Below are positions 11,770 through 22,819 of a stretch of DNA of 64,000 bases, piece by piece. Numbering within the stretch: position 1 is the first letter of the stretch; the number at the start of each line of letters is the position of its first letter. The stretch is from Diphasiastrum complanatum (lineage: Eukaryota > Streptophyta > Lycopodiopsida > Lycopodiales > Lycopodiaceae). The position numbers were made by a program, and so were the translations under genes. The notes under the pieces were generated by a model. It did no database searches, was not told where the DNA came from, and worked only from the letters and a program-made list of their open reading frames with translations. The stretch is from positions 40,475,220 to 40,539,219 of the forward strand of contig CM055102.1 in the NCBI GenBank assembly GCA_029204225.1. Reading direction: 5' to 3'.

Positions 11770-13560
11770 GACAACAATGAAATTTAGTACTGCGCTAAGG
11801 ATAGAGAGTACAAACTTGGATAATCTACATGGAATGCGCTTTCAGAAAAAAATCAATGAAGAGAAATTTAAATATAGCATAAGCAGCATTATATCGATTG
11901 CCAATCAAAGACAAATGCAATGAAGCACACATGTACTCTTACATGGACATATGCTGGTAGTTATGATATGTGAAACACACGCACACATGCAGGCACGCAC
12001 ACACAATCTTGTGTGCCGCGCCACCTGTGTGTATGTGATCACGTATTAATGCATGTCTATAGGCACACGTACATGCATATGTATGCGGGCATTATGTAGG
12101 TACACAACTATGTATGTCGAGGGAGCAACTAGAAAACTGGAAAAATAAATGAATACCCAGTGATTATGGCTCACACTGGCATATCTGGACCAAGAATGCC
12201 AAATAAAGGCATTAATCTAAAACGTGAGGGATGTACCGATTCCCGAATAATAGCACTGCACATGTTAATAGAGACTGTGCCAGTCGTATGAGCCAAGGAC
12301 GCCAAATAAAGGCATCAACATCAATGGCATGGCTTTAGAATGCCATAACAACTCTACTTCAAACGAACAGATATCATGCCATCCATATAGATTAAGAGTG
12401 ACATGTGAATGTAATAGTAGACGGAACAAAATGCTTTAAGATACTCCAATCCAACTACAGAGACCAGGAATTATGACCAATAGCGGCATCATGTGCAGTA
12501 ACTCTATATAATAATGGCATCAATGACAAAAAAGAAACATCAGGAAATAGTAAAAAAGAGTAACATAACAAAAAGTTGATAAAATTGGACAACAAGTAAA
12601 GCTTAACGTTGCAATGTGTATGAGCATAAGCTGTCTCAATGGATGTCTTAATAACTTTGAGGATAACAAGAAAGCGAACGAGAACATTTGACACCTAGAA
12701 CAATAGCAGGACCCTAAAGAGTAGACTTGAGATGAATGTAAAATAGAGACTATAAAGCTCTCAATTGTATATACGTATATGTGCACAGTATGTGCTTATG
12801 TGTTGACTATATGTGCCTGTGTGCTAACTGCAAGTGTATCTCATCCACCTTCGTTAGGCCACGGCCCACCAAACGCTTGAACAAGGGTTAGAAGCCTCAA
12901 CTTGTCTTCATAGAGTTTTAATGTGAACGTCACATCATGAAGTGCAATGTCCACTCGCTTCTCATGAGCGGTACAAGGAGTCAATTTAGTTGAGTGTTCA
13001 TGCGTGATTAACTAAAGTGGATTACAGTGTCCCCAATGTCAATAAGTGCACGCATATGACCAGCTACAGTGGTTTATATAGCTGGGTGTCCCATGCTAGG
13101 GATGTCAAGGCATTCATATAGAGCCTGGCACCTAAAATCGTCTAGATCAAGAACACATACCCTATGTCTATAGAGTAGGTACTCATCTTTAATGGAATAT
13201 TGTTTCCATTTCTACCCTTGAGAATTTTGACCCTCACTGCGGTGGTATGCTCAAGTTCTACAACCCAGAGTCGTCAACATCATCTAGCGTATGCTCGGAC
13301 TCTTCATCCTCAATGAAATCTATCGTATGCGTGGATAAACAGACTCCAGCCCTAGGAACTGGCTTAGAAGTCTGCAAATCTCTATCCTAGACTGCTTTCA
13401 GACCTTTGAGCCTAGGCTGATTACATAAATATCTAAGCCCTTATGGTCAGTCAAGATTTCAAAGTTAGCACCATACAGGTAGTTCCTCCAAGCTTAAGGG
13501 CATGTATAATGGAAAAGTGTATGGGAAAGCTCCTCAAGATCCTGCTTAGAAGTCGAAACA
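11770..13560. other. intron 4 sequence, low-complexity CA/TG patches
   Basis: No coding signal. About 11960-12110 is rich in CACGCACACA/TGTATG alternations. A short phrase gccaaataaaggcat occurs at about 12197 and 12311. Near 12850-13440 the DNA is somewhat less AT-rich but shows no protein match that I recognise. Confidence 0.4.
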
Positions 13561-13561
13561 C

Positions 13562-15003
13562 AAGAAAGAAAGCTTTATTAATGTCTTTTCCATGCCAAAG
13601 GCATATAAGACTAATGAAGTACATGTCAAGTATGTGGTAACCATGGGAGTGTATAAAACGTCTCCAAAACTGTAATAAAGAAAAACATCTAGTACAAACT
13701 AAAACTAAAATGGACATGTATGCAAAAGTGTGTGTGCATAATAATCATCTGTATCTATGTCCAGATGTCAAGGCTATGATGCTACTGCTACTCCTGTTGT
13801 GTTGCTAATGCTACTGATGATACTGTTGTGCTGCTACTGTAAAAAGATGTAATGTGAGCCACAGCATGAGACAGCACTGGAGTCTGCCAGCGGCGTCTGC
13901 GAGCCTGAGCATGTGTAGTAGTACGTCTCTGCATAGGATGTCTAGTGATCCTGGTAGTAGTGTGATGGTGGGGGGAGAGGGGGGGGGTACACTGTCTATG
14001 ATCTCTATGAGCATGTGAGCAGCTATCATCCTCGTCGTCGTCGTACTCCTCATCGTCAAACACTAAATCACGCGATCTCCGCCTAGTGAAGAATGAAGTA
14101 ATCAATGGCTGTGAGGTGAACTGATGGGGTGTCCCATATAAATCTCTCCGTAGTATGAACATCTCGCATACCAACAGAGCGACACATCGTGGGTCCTCAT
14201 AGGCTATGAGGGAGCATAGAGTGGTAGGCATATCTCGAAACACGTAGTGATATTGCCCTCTGATCTCATAGTATACTGGGCATCTAAAGATAAAGTGCTC
14301 CTCAGACTCCACCTCAACTAGAGAGCATAACTGGCAAATCCGCTCCTCTCTAGGAATACCATGGAACCTCCCCGTCTCAATAGCTAGCTGATGAGAAGAC
14401 ACCCTGAGCTGTCCCAGTGTGAATCTGAGGCAATGTAATAGTCCCGACTCCAAGTAGCGTGGCATGGCCGGGGTCCCAGATGCATCCAGCTCCAAGAAAT
14501 GTGTCTGGTAGAAAGCTGGCTTAACCCCTAGCTGGTTACGCCAAGTCCGCTCTAGATATGCACGATAGAGGAATCATCTGATACACTGATGGGTGCCTGA
14601 GGGAAGCTCTGTGATGGAGATACCAAATGACTCAAGTAGGAGGTGGGATGCCTGAGAGAACCATGATAATCTGTAGCCCTGACCATGAAGACGCTGTGAG
14701 GAGGATAGTGCAATCTATATGTATCGCCTATCCATCTCTGGTAACGCCTGTATCCTTTGTGTATAGGTAATGAGCTGAAGAGCTGCCTCAATCTGAATAG
14801 GTGGAACAGCAAACTTGGCCAGGAGAATCTCATGTGGAACAGAAGGCTACGCACGGATCAACCGAGCTAGCATAGTGGTATGTAGTCGTGAAAGACTGGC
14901 CCAGTGTGAGGAAGGAAGATTTGTACACCATGCCTCTGCCGCATATAGCGTCGTGGGGGTGACAATGGTATCAAAGAGGCGACACTTACCAAGTAGAAGC
15001 AAC
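13562..15003 (-). mobile_element. LINE copy C, 5'-truncated
   Basis: The element begins (5') in the connection region of ORF2 at about 15003, with KCRLFDT..VTPTTLYAAEAW read across frames, and runs through the region after the reverse transcriptase, the C-terminal zinc finger and the shared 3' end with AATAAA, to a short (TTTC)n tail at 13562. Several frameshifts separate the upstream part (15003-14500) from the intact C-terminal frame. Its 5' border joins directly to an LTR fragment. Confidence 0.8.
13788..14495 (-). pseudogene. LINE copy C ORF2 C-terminus with zinc finger
   Basis: Open for 235 residues. Residues 15-60 read LESGLLHCLRFTLGQLRVS. About 70-100 hold the finger CQLCSLVEVESEEHFIFRCP, with Cys pair, His and Cys. 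An acidic segment and a Ser/Thr/Arg-rich tail follow. This C-terminal domain is found after the reverse transcriptase in many LINEs. The first Met is internal to ORF2 and not a real start. Confidence 0.75.
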
Positions 15004-15125
15004 CAATCAATCTCCCGAGCCAAGGAATAGGAAGCAAGGGTAGAGTGAGAGAACCTGGCAATGAATCATCAAATGAATGAGGTGGTAGGGCGAGTTTCCA
15101 CTAGTTTTATAAAGACCCTCGCATG
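15000..15125 (-). mobile_element. LTR fragment, TATA box to a sharp 3' break
   Basis: On the minus strand this matches the chromovirus LTR at about 37640-37772: a TATA-type box, then AACTCGcCC, a GAttCATTG phrase, CTCTCACTCTAC, CTTCCTATTCCTTGGCT and GCTTCTACTTGG, at which point the match stops and LINE copy C begins. The third relative at 53465-53600 stops at the same base. Confidence 0.65.
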
Positions 15126-15129
15126 TGAT

Positions 15130-15560
15130 CCATGTGCTAACTCCAATTAGCAAAGCAAGTTCCTTGAGGCTTGACCAGGGTATAATTGATGAAATTATGG
15201 GTTGCCCCATCATCCACCAATACCCTAACTGTTTTATCACCAATTGTCCCATGCATGCATACTAAGTCATGAGGCTCGAAATTGGTGGTTCTCCCTACCA
15301 TAGCGGTCAATTGGCAATTATGTTCATGGTCTTCATGAAATGCTTCTATTTCAATAGGTGCTAAATCTGAGCAAAAGCTAATGTTCTAGACTAGGTAAAA
15401 TTGTTTATTTTCTTTCTTCTTATTAAATGGGTCCCTTGGGACATTGTGTGACTGTATGCCCCTTGCCCATACAAACAAAATATAAACAATCTTATTTAGC
15501 CTTCAGGCTTTAACGGTTTGCGCTTCAGAGTTTCATTTTTATTTGAATTCTTTCGTTTGA
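15130..15560 (-). pseudogene. gypsy gag zinc knuckle and protease remnant
   Basis: Reading leftwards on the minus strand: a Lys-rich stretch, then FVCMGKGHTVTQCPKGP, a CCHC zinc knuckle whose first Cys codon reads Tyr, then after many stops VLVDDGATHNFI, the aspartic protease active site, normally D(S/D)GATHNFI in gypsy elements. The knuckle packages genomic RNA and the protease cleaves the polyprotein. Stops and the lost Cys mark a dead copy. Confidence 0.6.
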
Positions 15561-15586
15561 AAGTTTTCTTCTTAAACGAGAAATTC

Positions 15587-15844
15587 TTACAAATCAGTTA
15601 ATATGTCCCATGCTTCTTTAGAAGTGGAACAGTTAGCTACATGAGCTATTTGCGAATCTTTTAGATTCAGAGATACAATGGCTAATGTTTTGCTATCCTT
15701 TGCTTCCCATGTGGGTAGCAATTTTGGTTCAGCCGATCTGGCTATCACACCATTTACGTATCCCCATAGCTCTTTTTCACTCAATATCATCCTCATCTTG
15801 AACTTCCACATGTGGAGGTCATCACCGTTGAACTTATTGATCAA
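15587..15844 (-). pseudogene. copia-type gag N-terminal fragment
   Basis: Eighty-six codons open with MINKFNGDDLHMWKFKMRMI and end EAWDIL, the usual N-terminal (DUF4219/UBN2-like) gag pattern: F.G.NY..W...M...L, then AW..L. It is cut by the next element at about 15864 and by a break at 15587, so only the capsid start remains. Confidence 0.65.
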
Positions 15845-15863
15845 CCCGATCTCAGATGAACCT

Positions 15864-15945
15864 GAGTAGCTACGGCTGCCAAGTCGGCTCTATCCGGCCT
15901 TCATCCCCGGGAACGTCACAGACTCCCATCAGTGGTATCAGAGCC
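15864..15945 (+). mobile_element. copia LTR 3' end plus primer-binding site
   Basis: The 82 bases nearly repeat 17331-17412 (ggctgccaagtcggctctat, cgtcacagactcccatca). The LTR ends in CA at 15931, and TGGTATCAGAGCC at 15933-15945 is the site for initiator tRNA-Met priming that is standard in plant copia elements. Confidence 0.8.
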
Positions 15946-15987
15946 ATCCTTCAGCTCTATCATAGCCTTGTCTGATTCCTTCAAGCT

Positions 15988-16554
15988 ATGGCATCCATTA
16001 GCAACATTCAATCAAAGGTCTGCATGATCCTTGACTCCTCAAGATCAAACTTCCTAGCATGGAAGGTGAAGACTTCTCTCATACTGAAGGAGAAGGTCTA
16101 TGGCCCTGGTCGCATAGAAGAGATGCCCACAACCACTGGCAAAGAGTTACGGGAATGGAGAGAGAGAAACGACAAGGCAGTAGTCGTCCTATGTTCCTCC
16201 ATCGAAGACAACTTAACGCTTGATCTAGCCACACTCTCCAATGCGAGAGAAATGTGGGATACTTTGCTGACCAGATTTCAAACGATATCACGAAGCCAAA
16301 TTATGCTTCTTGAAGATCAGCTGACCAATCTGAGATGGGATGGTAAAGACCTCACCTCCTTCATCAGAAGAATGAAGGACCTGTTCCTCTCACTACACAA
16401 CTCTGGAACAAAGAATGCAGTCTCAGCAGAAAAGCAGCTCACATACCTGCTGCGAGCTCTACCAAGATCGTTTCAAACGACCCAAACGTTGCTTGCTAAA
16501 GATCAATGGAGGGAGTGGACCCTGAGCATCCGGAAGAAGATGTTCAAATTCTAG
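15988..16554 (+). pseudogene. copia gag (UBN2-type), truncated
   Basis: 188 codons, beginning 43 bases after the primer-binding site, which supports ATG 15988 as the true start. It has NFLAWKVKTSLILKEKVYG, then the region of WRERNDKAVVVLCSSIED, AREMWDTLLTRFQ, and KQLTYLLRALPRSF, the order of a copia capsid. It diverges after LLAKDQW and stops at 16554, before any zinc knuckle. LTR-type sequence follows, so the rest of the element was lost. Capsid protein of virus-like particles. Confidence 0.8.
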
Positions 16555-16619
16555 ATGGACAGAGTGATTGTTCACTGCAGAATCCCCAAGAAGATCCACG
16601 AGAGAAAGAAGAGCACCTA

Positions 16620-17398
16620 CCATAGAAATGTTTTCTGGCCTACTGTTGCATTTTTCGCATTTCGAGAAAATGTGACACTGTCTCCAAAAGCCTCAGAAAA
16701 CGTTTTTCGAGCTTGTCGCACTTTTTCGCCCTTCTGGAAAAAGCGACACTGTCGGGTTTTTTCGGGAAAAAGCGACATTGTCTTCAAATGCCGTCCGGAA
16801 AAATGCGAAAGTGCCCTTAAAAATGCGACACTGCCCTTGAAAAATGCGACACTGCCCTTAAAATCGCGAAGGTGCCTTTTAGCAAAATGCGAAGGATTGC
16901 AGCGCGAAGTAACGGGCAGAAAGCGGCTGATGCACCAAAGACAACGACAGGAAACTAGAATCAGTTTTGATTAAGCCTAATGCATTTCTTTTGATTAGAG
17001 CTTTAACTTAATCCGTTTTCCTGGATTTGAGTTTACAGATTAGCATATTACTCGTGAGAGAGAGAACACCTCTCTTGCGCCAACGCGCTGATCTATGAAA
17101 CAGACAGCGCTCAAGAAAATATTATAAATTCAGTTTTGATAATAGAAGCGATTTCTGCAATGCTCTGTTCTGTAATGTGTATGATCTGTAATATTGGAAT
17201 GCATGCGTAGCAGTAGATATCTTTCCGTTGTTGTCTTACTCAACATTATCTACTGTTTACAAGTTTGATTTTACAACAGATCGTCAGAAGCGATCTGGAG
17301 CTTGGAAGAGAATTAGACCGTAGTCAGTATCAGTAGCTACGGCTGCCAAGTCGGCTCTATCCGGCATTCATCCCCAGGAACGTCACAGACTCCCATCA
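16620..17398 (+). mobile_element. copia LTR, plus orientation (arm 1 of an inverted pair)
   Basis: It ends with the same 3' terminus as the LTR at 15864-15931 (CA at 17398), followed by TGGTATCAGAGCC at 17400-17412. Its body is built from repeats of the type gcgacactgtc and tttttcgca and then an AT-rich part with gaaaatattataaattcag. Most of it (16620-17252) recurs on the opposite strand at 20066-20830. The left border is uncertain. Confidence 0.7.
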
Positions 17399-17412
17399 GT
17401 GGTATCAGAGCC

Positions 17413-17893
17413 TATGGCTATCATGTGAGTTAGTAAGCCAATATCACTATTGGAATTTGGTACTAGTAAGGATAAATCAATTGGTGAGAATCGACAATAC
17501 TGTGCCTTGGGCAGTCCATAGAGTTGAAACAATCGCTTGACAAATATCTGTTACGAGCCTGTAACCACAGCCCAACCCTAATGGGACGTTTAGAGGCTGG
17601 TAAACACAGTACAGGGCAAGACAGTGTACATCGCATGCATAGGCAGTGGACCCAGCATCGGTCCATACCTTAGCATTAAGGCCTAAATCCAGTGTAGGGC
17701 CCAACAATGGATAAGACCCTAACTTAGGTATTGACATGGAACTCAATAGTAGGTGTCTAGTGAACTAGCAGTAAGTGCATGCAATGAGCCTACACTAGGC
17801 TAGCTGGGGCATTCTCTATAAGAGGAGAGTGCAATGGTCAGACTATGCTAGCCCTACTGTGTTTTCCAAGCTTCTAATACTGGTATCAGACCA
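17413..17893 (+). mobile_element. possible second LTR with primer-binding site
   Basis: TGGTATCAGACCA at 17881-17893 has the position and near-sequence of a primer-binding site, about 1.1 kb before a gypsy gag. Upstream, TCTATAAGAGG at about 17813 could be a TATA element. The terminal CA of a canonical LTR is not seen before the site, so the LTR call is provisional. Confidence 0.35.
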
Positions 17894-18992
17894 TCTTGCT
17901 ATCCTGTTTTTGAAGATTAGTAAAGGGATTTTCAGGACCCTGCTTGAATGCTGTTTTCTCTTCTTGCATGCGTGTTACCTTTTGCAAAGAAGGCAGGCAG
18001 GGATTAGGGCACATTGAGCGGGAACTTTTGCAAATTTTATTGCAAGAAGAGTCAGCAACTCTGTTTTTCCAGAAGCTGGCTGTGTTGCAAGGGGTTATCT
18101 CAACGATTTTTGAGCAGGTGTTTCAGTGCCCAATTTGCTACAAGTTCCAGCACAGTTAATGTCCAATTTTTCCAGCTCTTCAGCAATCTATTTTCAGGGA
18201 CTTTCAAGCTCATGCTGAAACGAATGATATGAGTAATTATTCGCTAGAACTCGTGGTCAGTTAGGCAGCGCTGTCAGAGAGTAATTAGAGCATGGAATTG
18301 CTGTAGATCCAACGCCTTTCTGTCAGGATTCAAGTGCATTTTTCTCTTGCAAAAATCAACAGTGTTCTATGCCAAACTACCACTTACGTCATTGTAGATT
18401 CAGAACCAGTTCCAACATTGATCTGAGCAGGTTTTCCAGGGCTGATCATTTTTGCCAAAAAATCCACAATCTCCTGCAGTTCCAATGACTGTTTTTCAAT
18501 CATTGTGATTGATAGGATCAGTGCCTATCTGAAGTAGAGATGAATGCACTGTGCATGCGGCTGCAGCAGCGAAACGGATTCTAGCATAATTGCTGCAGAC
18601 TCCTACCAATTCTTTTGGACAGGCTTTATAACTTTCTGAGCTTTCAACATTGAATCTATCACCTTTTTGCATGCAAACTAAGTACAGCCACCTTGCATGC
18701 AGCATTAACACTGATTTTCCAGAATTCGCTGGTTGGTTTAACAACTGTTCTAGTCTAAATCACCAAGGCAAATTCCGGGAAGAGGGAGTGCATGCTGTAC
18801 GGAGGAGCAAGACTTGAAGCCATTGCATGCTGGATTGAAACACAGGTGCTGATTCAAAGAAAAGCTACGGGGATCTTTTGAGCGTTTCTTTGGCAGTGGT
18901 CCTAAGCAGAGCTAAGCCTCCATCTTTGTTTCTAAGTTCGTTTGTAGTTGAAATTGAACTGCTTTTAACATAATTCCGTTCCACATTCATAT

Positions 18993-19860
18993 ATGGCCAC
19001 TACTTTGGAAAACCCACTTTCCCTAGTTAGAGGCATTGACAAACCGGAAGAAGAAGCTATAAAGTTAGAAAGAGGAAAGTCACAAATGGATGTAGATGAA
19101 GAGTACATTTTTGATACACAAGAATTCATTACTAAAGAACAAAATCTTACTCTAGTAACCAAAGTAGAGGATTTAAAGTCAGCTTTAGCTATTTTATAAT
19201 CTAACTAGGATAAATCTTTTACGGACCTAGTTGGATCAATCACAAATTTAGCTAAGGGCACCACCCCTACTCAGTCTCAGATACCCATCCGTACTTCACC
19301 ACAGTTGCCCAATCCTTTCATGAAATTTTCAAATCCAGGAGAACCAATTGTTAAAACCACATTGGTTTCTTCAAGGATCTAAAACCACCTATGTTCAATG
19401 GTGAAGAGAAGGATTGGAATACAAATATCTTATAGACTCTCCTTAGCAAGTGGAAAAATATTCACAATCTAAAACGAATCCCAGAACACTTGCAAGCCCT
19501 AGAAGCTAGTTTGTTCCTCATATCCATGGCCTATAGATGGTGGCTACAACCTTCAAGAGATTGGGCAAACACCCCAATCATGGAAGGCTTTTGAAGAAGT
19601 CTTCCTAAAATTGTTTTTGCCAACAAATAGAATAGATAGGGCCTGGGAAACTTGGGAGAAATTGGTCATGGATAAATCTTTTACCCACTATATGTCTCAA
19701 TACCGAGAAGCCATTCTAAATTTGAAAGACATAGATGATTATCAAAAAATAGGGAATTTATTTGTGGGCTAAAAGAAGAGTATAAAGTAGAGGTTCAGAG
19801 AAACTCCCGCACTACTCTTGAACATGCTATTAAGTTTGCCCAGATCTATGATGATGCATG
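18993..19860 (+). pseudogene. Ty3/gypsy gag, frameshifted
   Basis: The first frame (68 codons from ATG 18993) has an acidic start ending in LKSALAIL and a stop. Later frames give the retrotransposon gag core: PPMFNGEEKDWNT, SKWKNIHNLKRIPEHLQALE, YRWWLQP, WKAFEEVFLKLF, and HAIKFAQIYDD. At least four stops or shifts break it. No zinc knuckle or pol follows: the sequence ends near 19860 before the inverted LTR arm. Confidence 0.7.
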
Positions 19861-20065
19861 GCTGTCACAGACACCTAATTGTTTCACATTGTTCATGGTT
19901 GTCTTAGACACCTACACAGATATTCTAACAATCGAAAGATCGATCTAAGTAATTGTCTAAATTCGATAGTTCGATTCGATCCTTTATAATTTAAATTGTA
20001 TTTTTTTTGTTTGGATAGAACTCAAACATCCCACAAGGTGTCGAGTCAATTTCCGCAACCATAGA

Positions 20066-21035
20066 TAATGTTGAGTAAGACAACAGCGGAAAGATATCTA
20101 CTGCTAGCATGCATTCCAATATTAAAGATCATACACATTACAGAGCATTGCAGAAATCGCTTCTATTATCAGAACTGAATTTACAATATTTTCTTGAGCG
20201 CTATATGTTTCCCAGATCAGCGCGTTGGCGCAAGAGAGGTGTTCTCTCTCTCACGAGTAATATGCTAATATGTAAACTCACTCTCGAGCTATCTCAAACT
20301 TTTATAGTTTTGTCTGTTCTGTATCCGTGATCTCTTCTTGTCTGTTATCTGTATCATTCGTTGATCCTTTTATGTGATCAAACCAGGAAACGGATTAAGT
20401 TAAAGCTCTAATAAAAAGAAATGCATTAGGCTTAATCAAAACTGATTCTCGTTTCCAGTCGTTGTCCGTGCATCAGCTGCTTTCTGCCCATTACTTCACG
20501 CTGCAGTCCTTCGCATTTTGCTAAAAGACACCTTCGCGATTTTAAGGGCAGAGTCGCATTTTTCAAGGGCAGTGTCGCATTTTTAAGGGCACCTTTGCAT
20601 TTTTCCAGAAGGCATTTGGAGACAATGTTGCTTTTTCCCGAAGGGTGAAAAACCCGACAGTGTCTCTTTTTCCGAAGGGCGGAAAACCCGACAGTGTCGC
20701 TTTTTCCCGAAGGGCGAAAAAGTGCGACAGGCCCGAAAAACATTTTCTAAGAGACAGTGTCGCACTTTTCCGAAATGCGAAAAATGCAACAATAGGCCAA
20801 AAAACATTTCTAAGGTATTTATAAGACAGTGTCGCATTTTCCTGAAATGCGAAAAATGCGACAGTGTCGAGACTGTTGGCCAGAATTATTTTCTAAGTGT
20901 TTTTAACTTAGTGATGTATTTTCCTCATGACCAAAAATTGCGAACAGTGCGACGAAACAGTTCAAAAATGCAAACTGTGCGAAACATAGTTCAAAATGCA
21001 ACAGTCATGAAAAACAGCAAAAAAAAAATTTAAAA
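20066..21035 (-). mobile_element. copia LTR, minus orientation (arm 2 of an inverted pair)
   Basis: Reverse complement of the 16620-17252 LTR, longer on the U3 side. It carries five copies of gacagtgtc at 20656, 20690, 20752, 20825 and 20860. It is cut near 20066 just after the phrase cattatcta, where the plus copy goes on another 145 bases to its CA end. Open frames here are repeat artefacts. Confidence 0.7.
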
Positions 21036-21795
21036 AATGCTAAGGCTTTGAAAGATAGAAACTCTTAGTTTCTTCAACTCCAACAAGCCTAGAAATATTG
21101 TTGATCCCTTGAACACCCAGAGCAGAAAAATTCACACTAGCTAATAGCATAACCTACAAATAGAACTAAAATTCCTATCTGCCAGGTCAAACTGAAACTC
21201 TAAACAACTGTTCCTACATGTGCAGTTAACAGTAATAAGAGTCTCCTAATGCTTGCCAATGCCACAGGTCCTTGTTTCCTAGCAGAAGAGTGCACATCTC
21301 AATGGTGGGCAATCAAGTATACAATGGTAATATCACATGCATATTTGAAAAAAATTCTGATGGATTGATTGATGATTTTCACCAAACAAAAATTGAATCC
21401 TTCCTTAGCTAAAAAAGATGATGAAGTATGCCACTAACACTTCAGTGTCTTCTTCAAGTGAATGCAAGACCTTTACTTTCCAAATATGGATTTGATTCGT
21501 ACAAATCATACATATCATAGCATTGAGAGGCATGAAGGTTCAAATATAATTGCTGCAAAATTGCCACACTAGGAGGTTGGCAACATACTTGCATCCAAAC
21601 TAACCTCATCATCAAACACTAATTCACCCCACTTGGCACTGCCAATATCTAGTAGACACGCCAATATATAGAATAATAGAAGCAGATGGTTCTTTATGCA
21701 ACATTTTTTCGAACACAAACATCAATCTCATCAAATATCTAGTAGACACTGCCAATAAATAATCTAAAGGAATGCATGCAAATAGCTTGGCTTAC
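21036..21795. other. intron 4 proximal sequence, nothing seen
   Basis: AT-rich intron DNA next to exon 4. No coding or repeat signal that I can name. Confidence 0.4.
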
Positions 21796-21954
21796 CAAAT
21801 CTGACCCTGAAAATGAAGAGATCTCATCCAGGTTGACATTATCAGATTCAGTTGAAGCAGTCAGATCCTCATCGTTGGCAGTTTGGTGGCACTCATTGGG
21901 TTTATCCTCTTCATGATTGGCACGTCCTTCCTCTTCCAGCAAAGCCATTGCATG
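21796..21954 (-). CDS. exon 4: acidic linker between UBA 1 and UBA 2
   Basis: Acceptor GGTAG before 21954 and donor TTTG|GTAAGC after 21796, phase 0 at both ends, 53 codons. It reads HAMALLEEEGRANHEED, then a Glu/Asp/Ser-rich stretch ending SSFSGSDL. Linkers rich in acidic and Ser residues separate UBA repeats in DRM proteins. It ends at the 10-kb intron. Confidence 0.75.
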
Positions 21955-22047
21955 CTACCGATTTGAACATGTCAGATCTACCCACATCAGGTAAGGTGAA
22001 ACTTGTTGTTTGAGTCTTGAAAACAGAAAGCGTAAACCTAAAAATAC

Positions 22048-22094
22048 CTGTCGAGCAAGGATATGGTTTACAATGTCGTCAACCTCAGCCACCC
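22048..22094 (-). CDS. exon 3: second half of first UBA domain
   Basis: A 47-base exon, too short to be found by frame length alone. Acceptor ACACACAG before 22094, donor CAG|GTATTTT after 22048. It completes the Gly codon of exon 2 and reads VAEVDDIVNHILARQ, which is UBA helix 3. Phase 1 in, phase 0 out. Confidence 0.8.
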
Positions 22095-22268
22095 CTGTGT
22101 GTCAAAACAAACAAATGGTTCTGTCCTAATTGCTGAAAATCAGAAAAAACAACAGCAAACTCACTGCAAGAACTTTATCACAGCAAGCCTAAGATTGAAT
22201 AATGTGTACTTGTCATGCTTGAGTAATTACTTGTTTTTGTGGTAAGCTCAAAAAGACTGCATACACAC

Positions 22269-22356
22269 CACAGGCAGCTATGGCATCCCTCGCATGCTCA
22301 GCAGAAAATCCCATCGCTTGCAACGTGGGCAAAAGTGAGATGTCCAATGGTGGCAC
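22269..22356 (-). CDS. exon 2: first half of first UBA domain
   Basis: Acceptor CTTCACACAG before 22356, donor TGTG|GTGTGT after 22269, phase 0 to phase 1. It encodes VPPLDIS, then helices 1 and 2 of the UBA, LLPTLQAMGFSAEHARDAI, ending AAC. MGF is the conserved loop. The intron interrupts the Gly codon that follows AAC. Confidence 0.85.
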
Positions 22357-22467
22357 CTGTGTGAAGGATACATGTGTTGTGGATAGCAGCCTGAAATCTT
22401 GAACACAAACTACCACTCTTCAAAATAATGCGTTTGCTGTACAAAAAGGGCAGATTCGATTAAACAT

Positions 22468-22817
22468 TGGAATGAAGCTTGCTGTATATTCCCTTATTAA
22501 TGATTCACTTTGTAAGTCAAGGAAGACGAGCTGGTATAGCACCACAGTAAGGAAAAATGGTCCACCAATTAGTGACATGCTGGTAAAGACTAAAGATTTC
22601 CTTTCCTCTATTTCAGGTTAGGAGTTTGACTCCAATCAGTGACATAGACGAAGATGTATATTGGAATCAACCTTGCTGTATATTCCCTGTTAGTGATTCA
22701 CATTGTAAGTCAAGTAAGACGAGCTGGTATAGCACCACAGTAATGGTCCACCAATTAGTGACATGCTGGGTAAAGACTAAAGATTTCCTTTCCTCTATTT
22801 GAGGTTAGGAGTTTAAT
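22468..22817. repeat. tandem duplication, about 193-bp unit, in intron 1
   Basis: Copies from 22468 and 22661 share cttgctgtatattccct, gacgagctggtatagcac, ccaccaattagtgacatgct and gactaaagatttcctttcc in order. The second copy lacks a short aaaa-rich insert and differs at scattered bases. Confidence 0.85.
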
Positions 22818-22819
22818 CT

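Noticed and set aside
16555-16974. 139-codon frame as a gag continuation
   Set aside because: It runs through LTR repeats that recur inverted at 20.4-20.8 kb and carries no gag motif.
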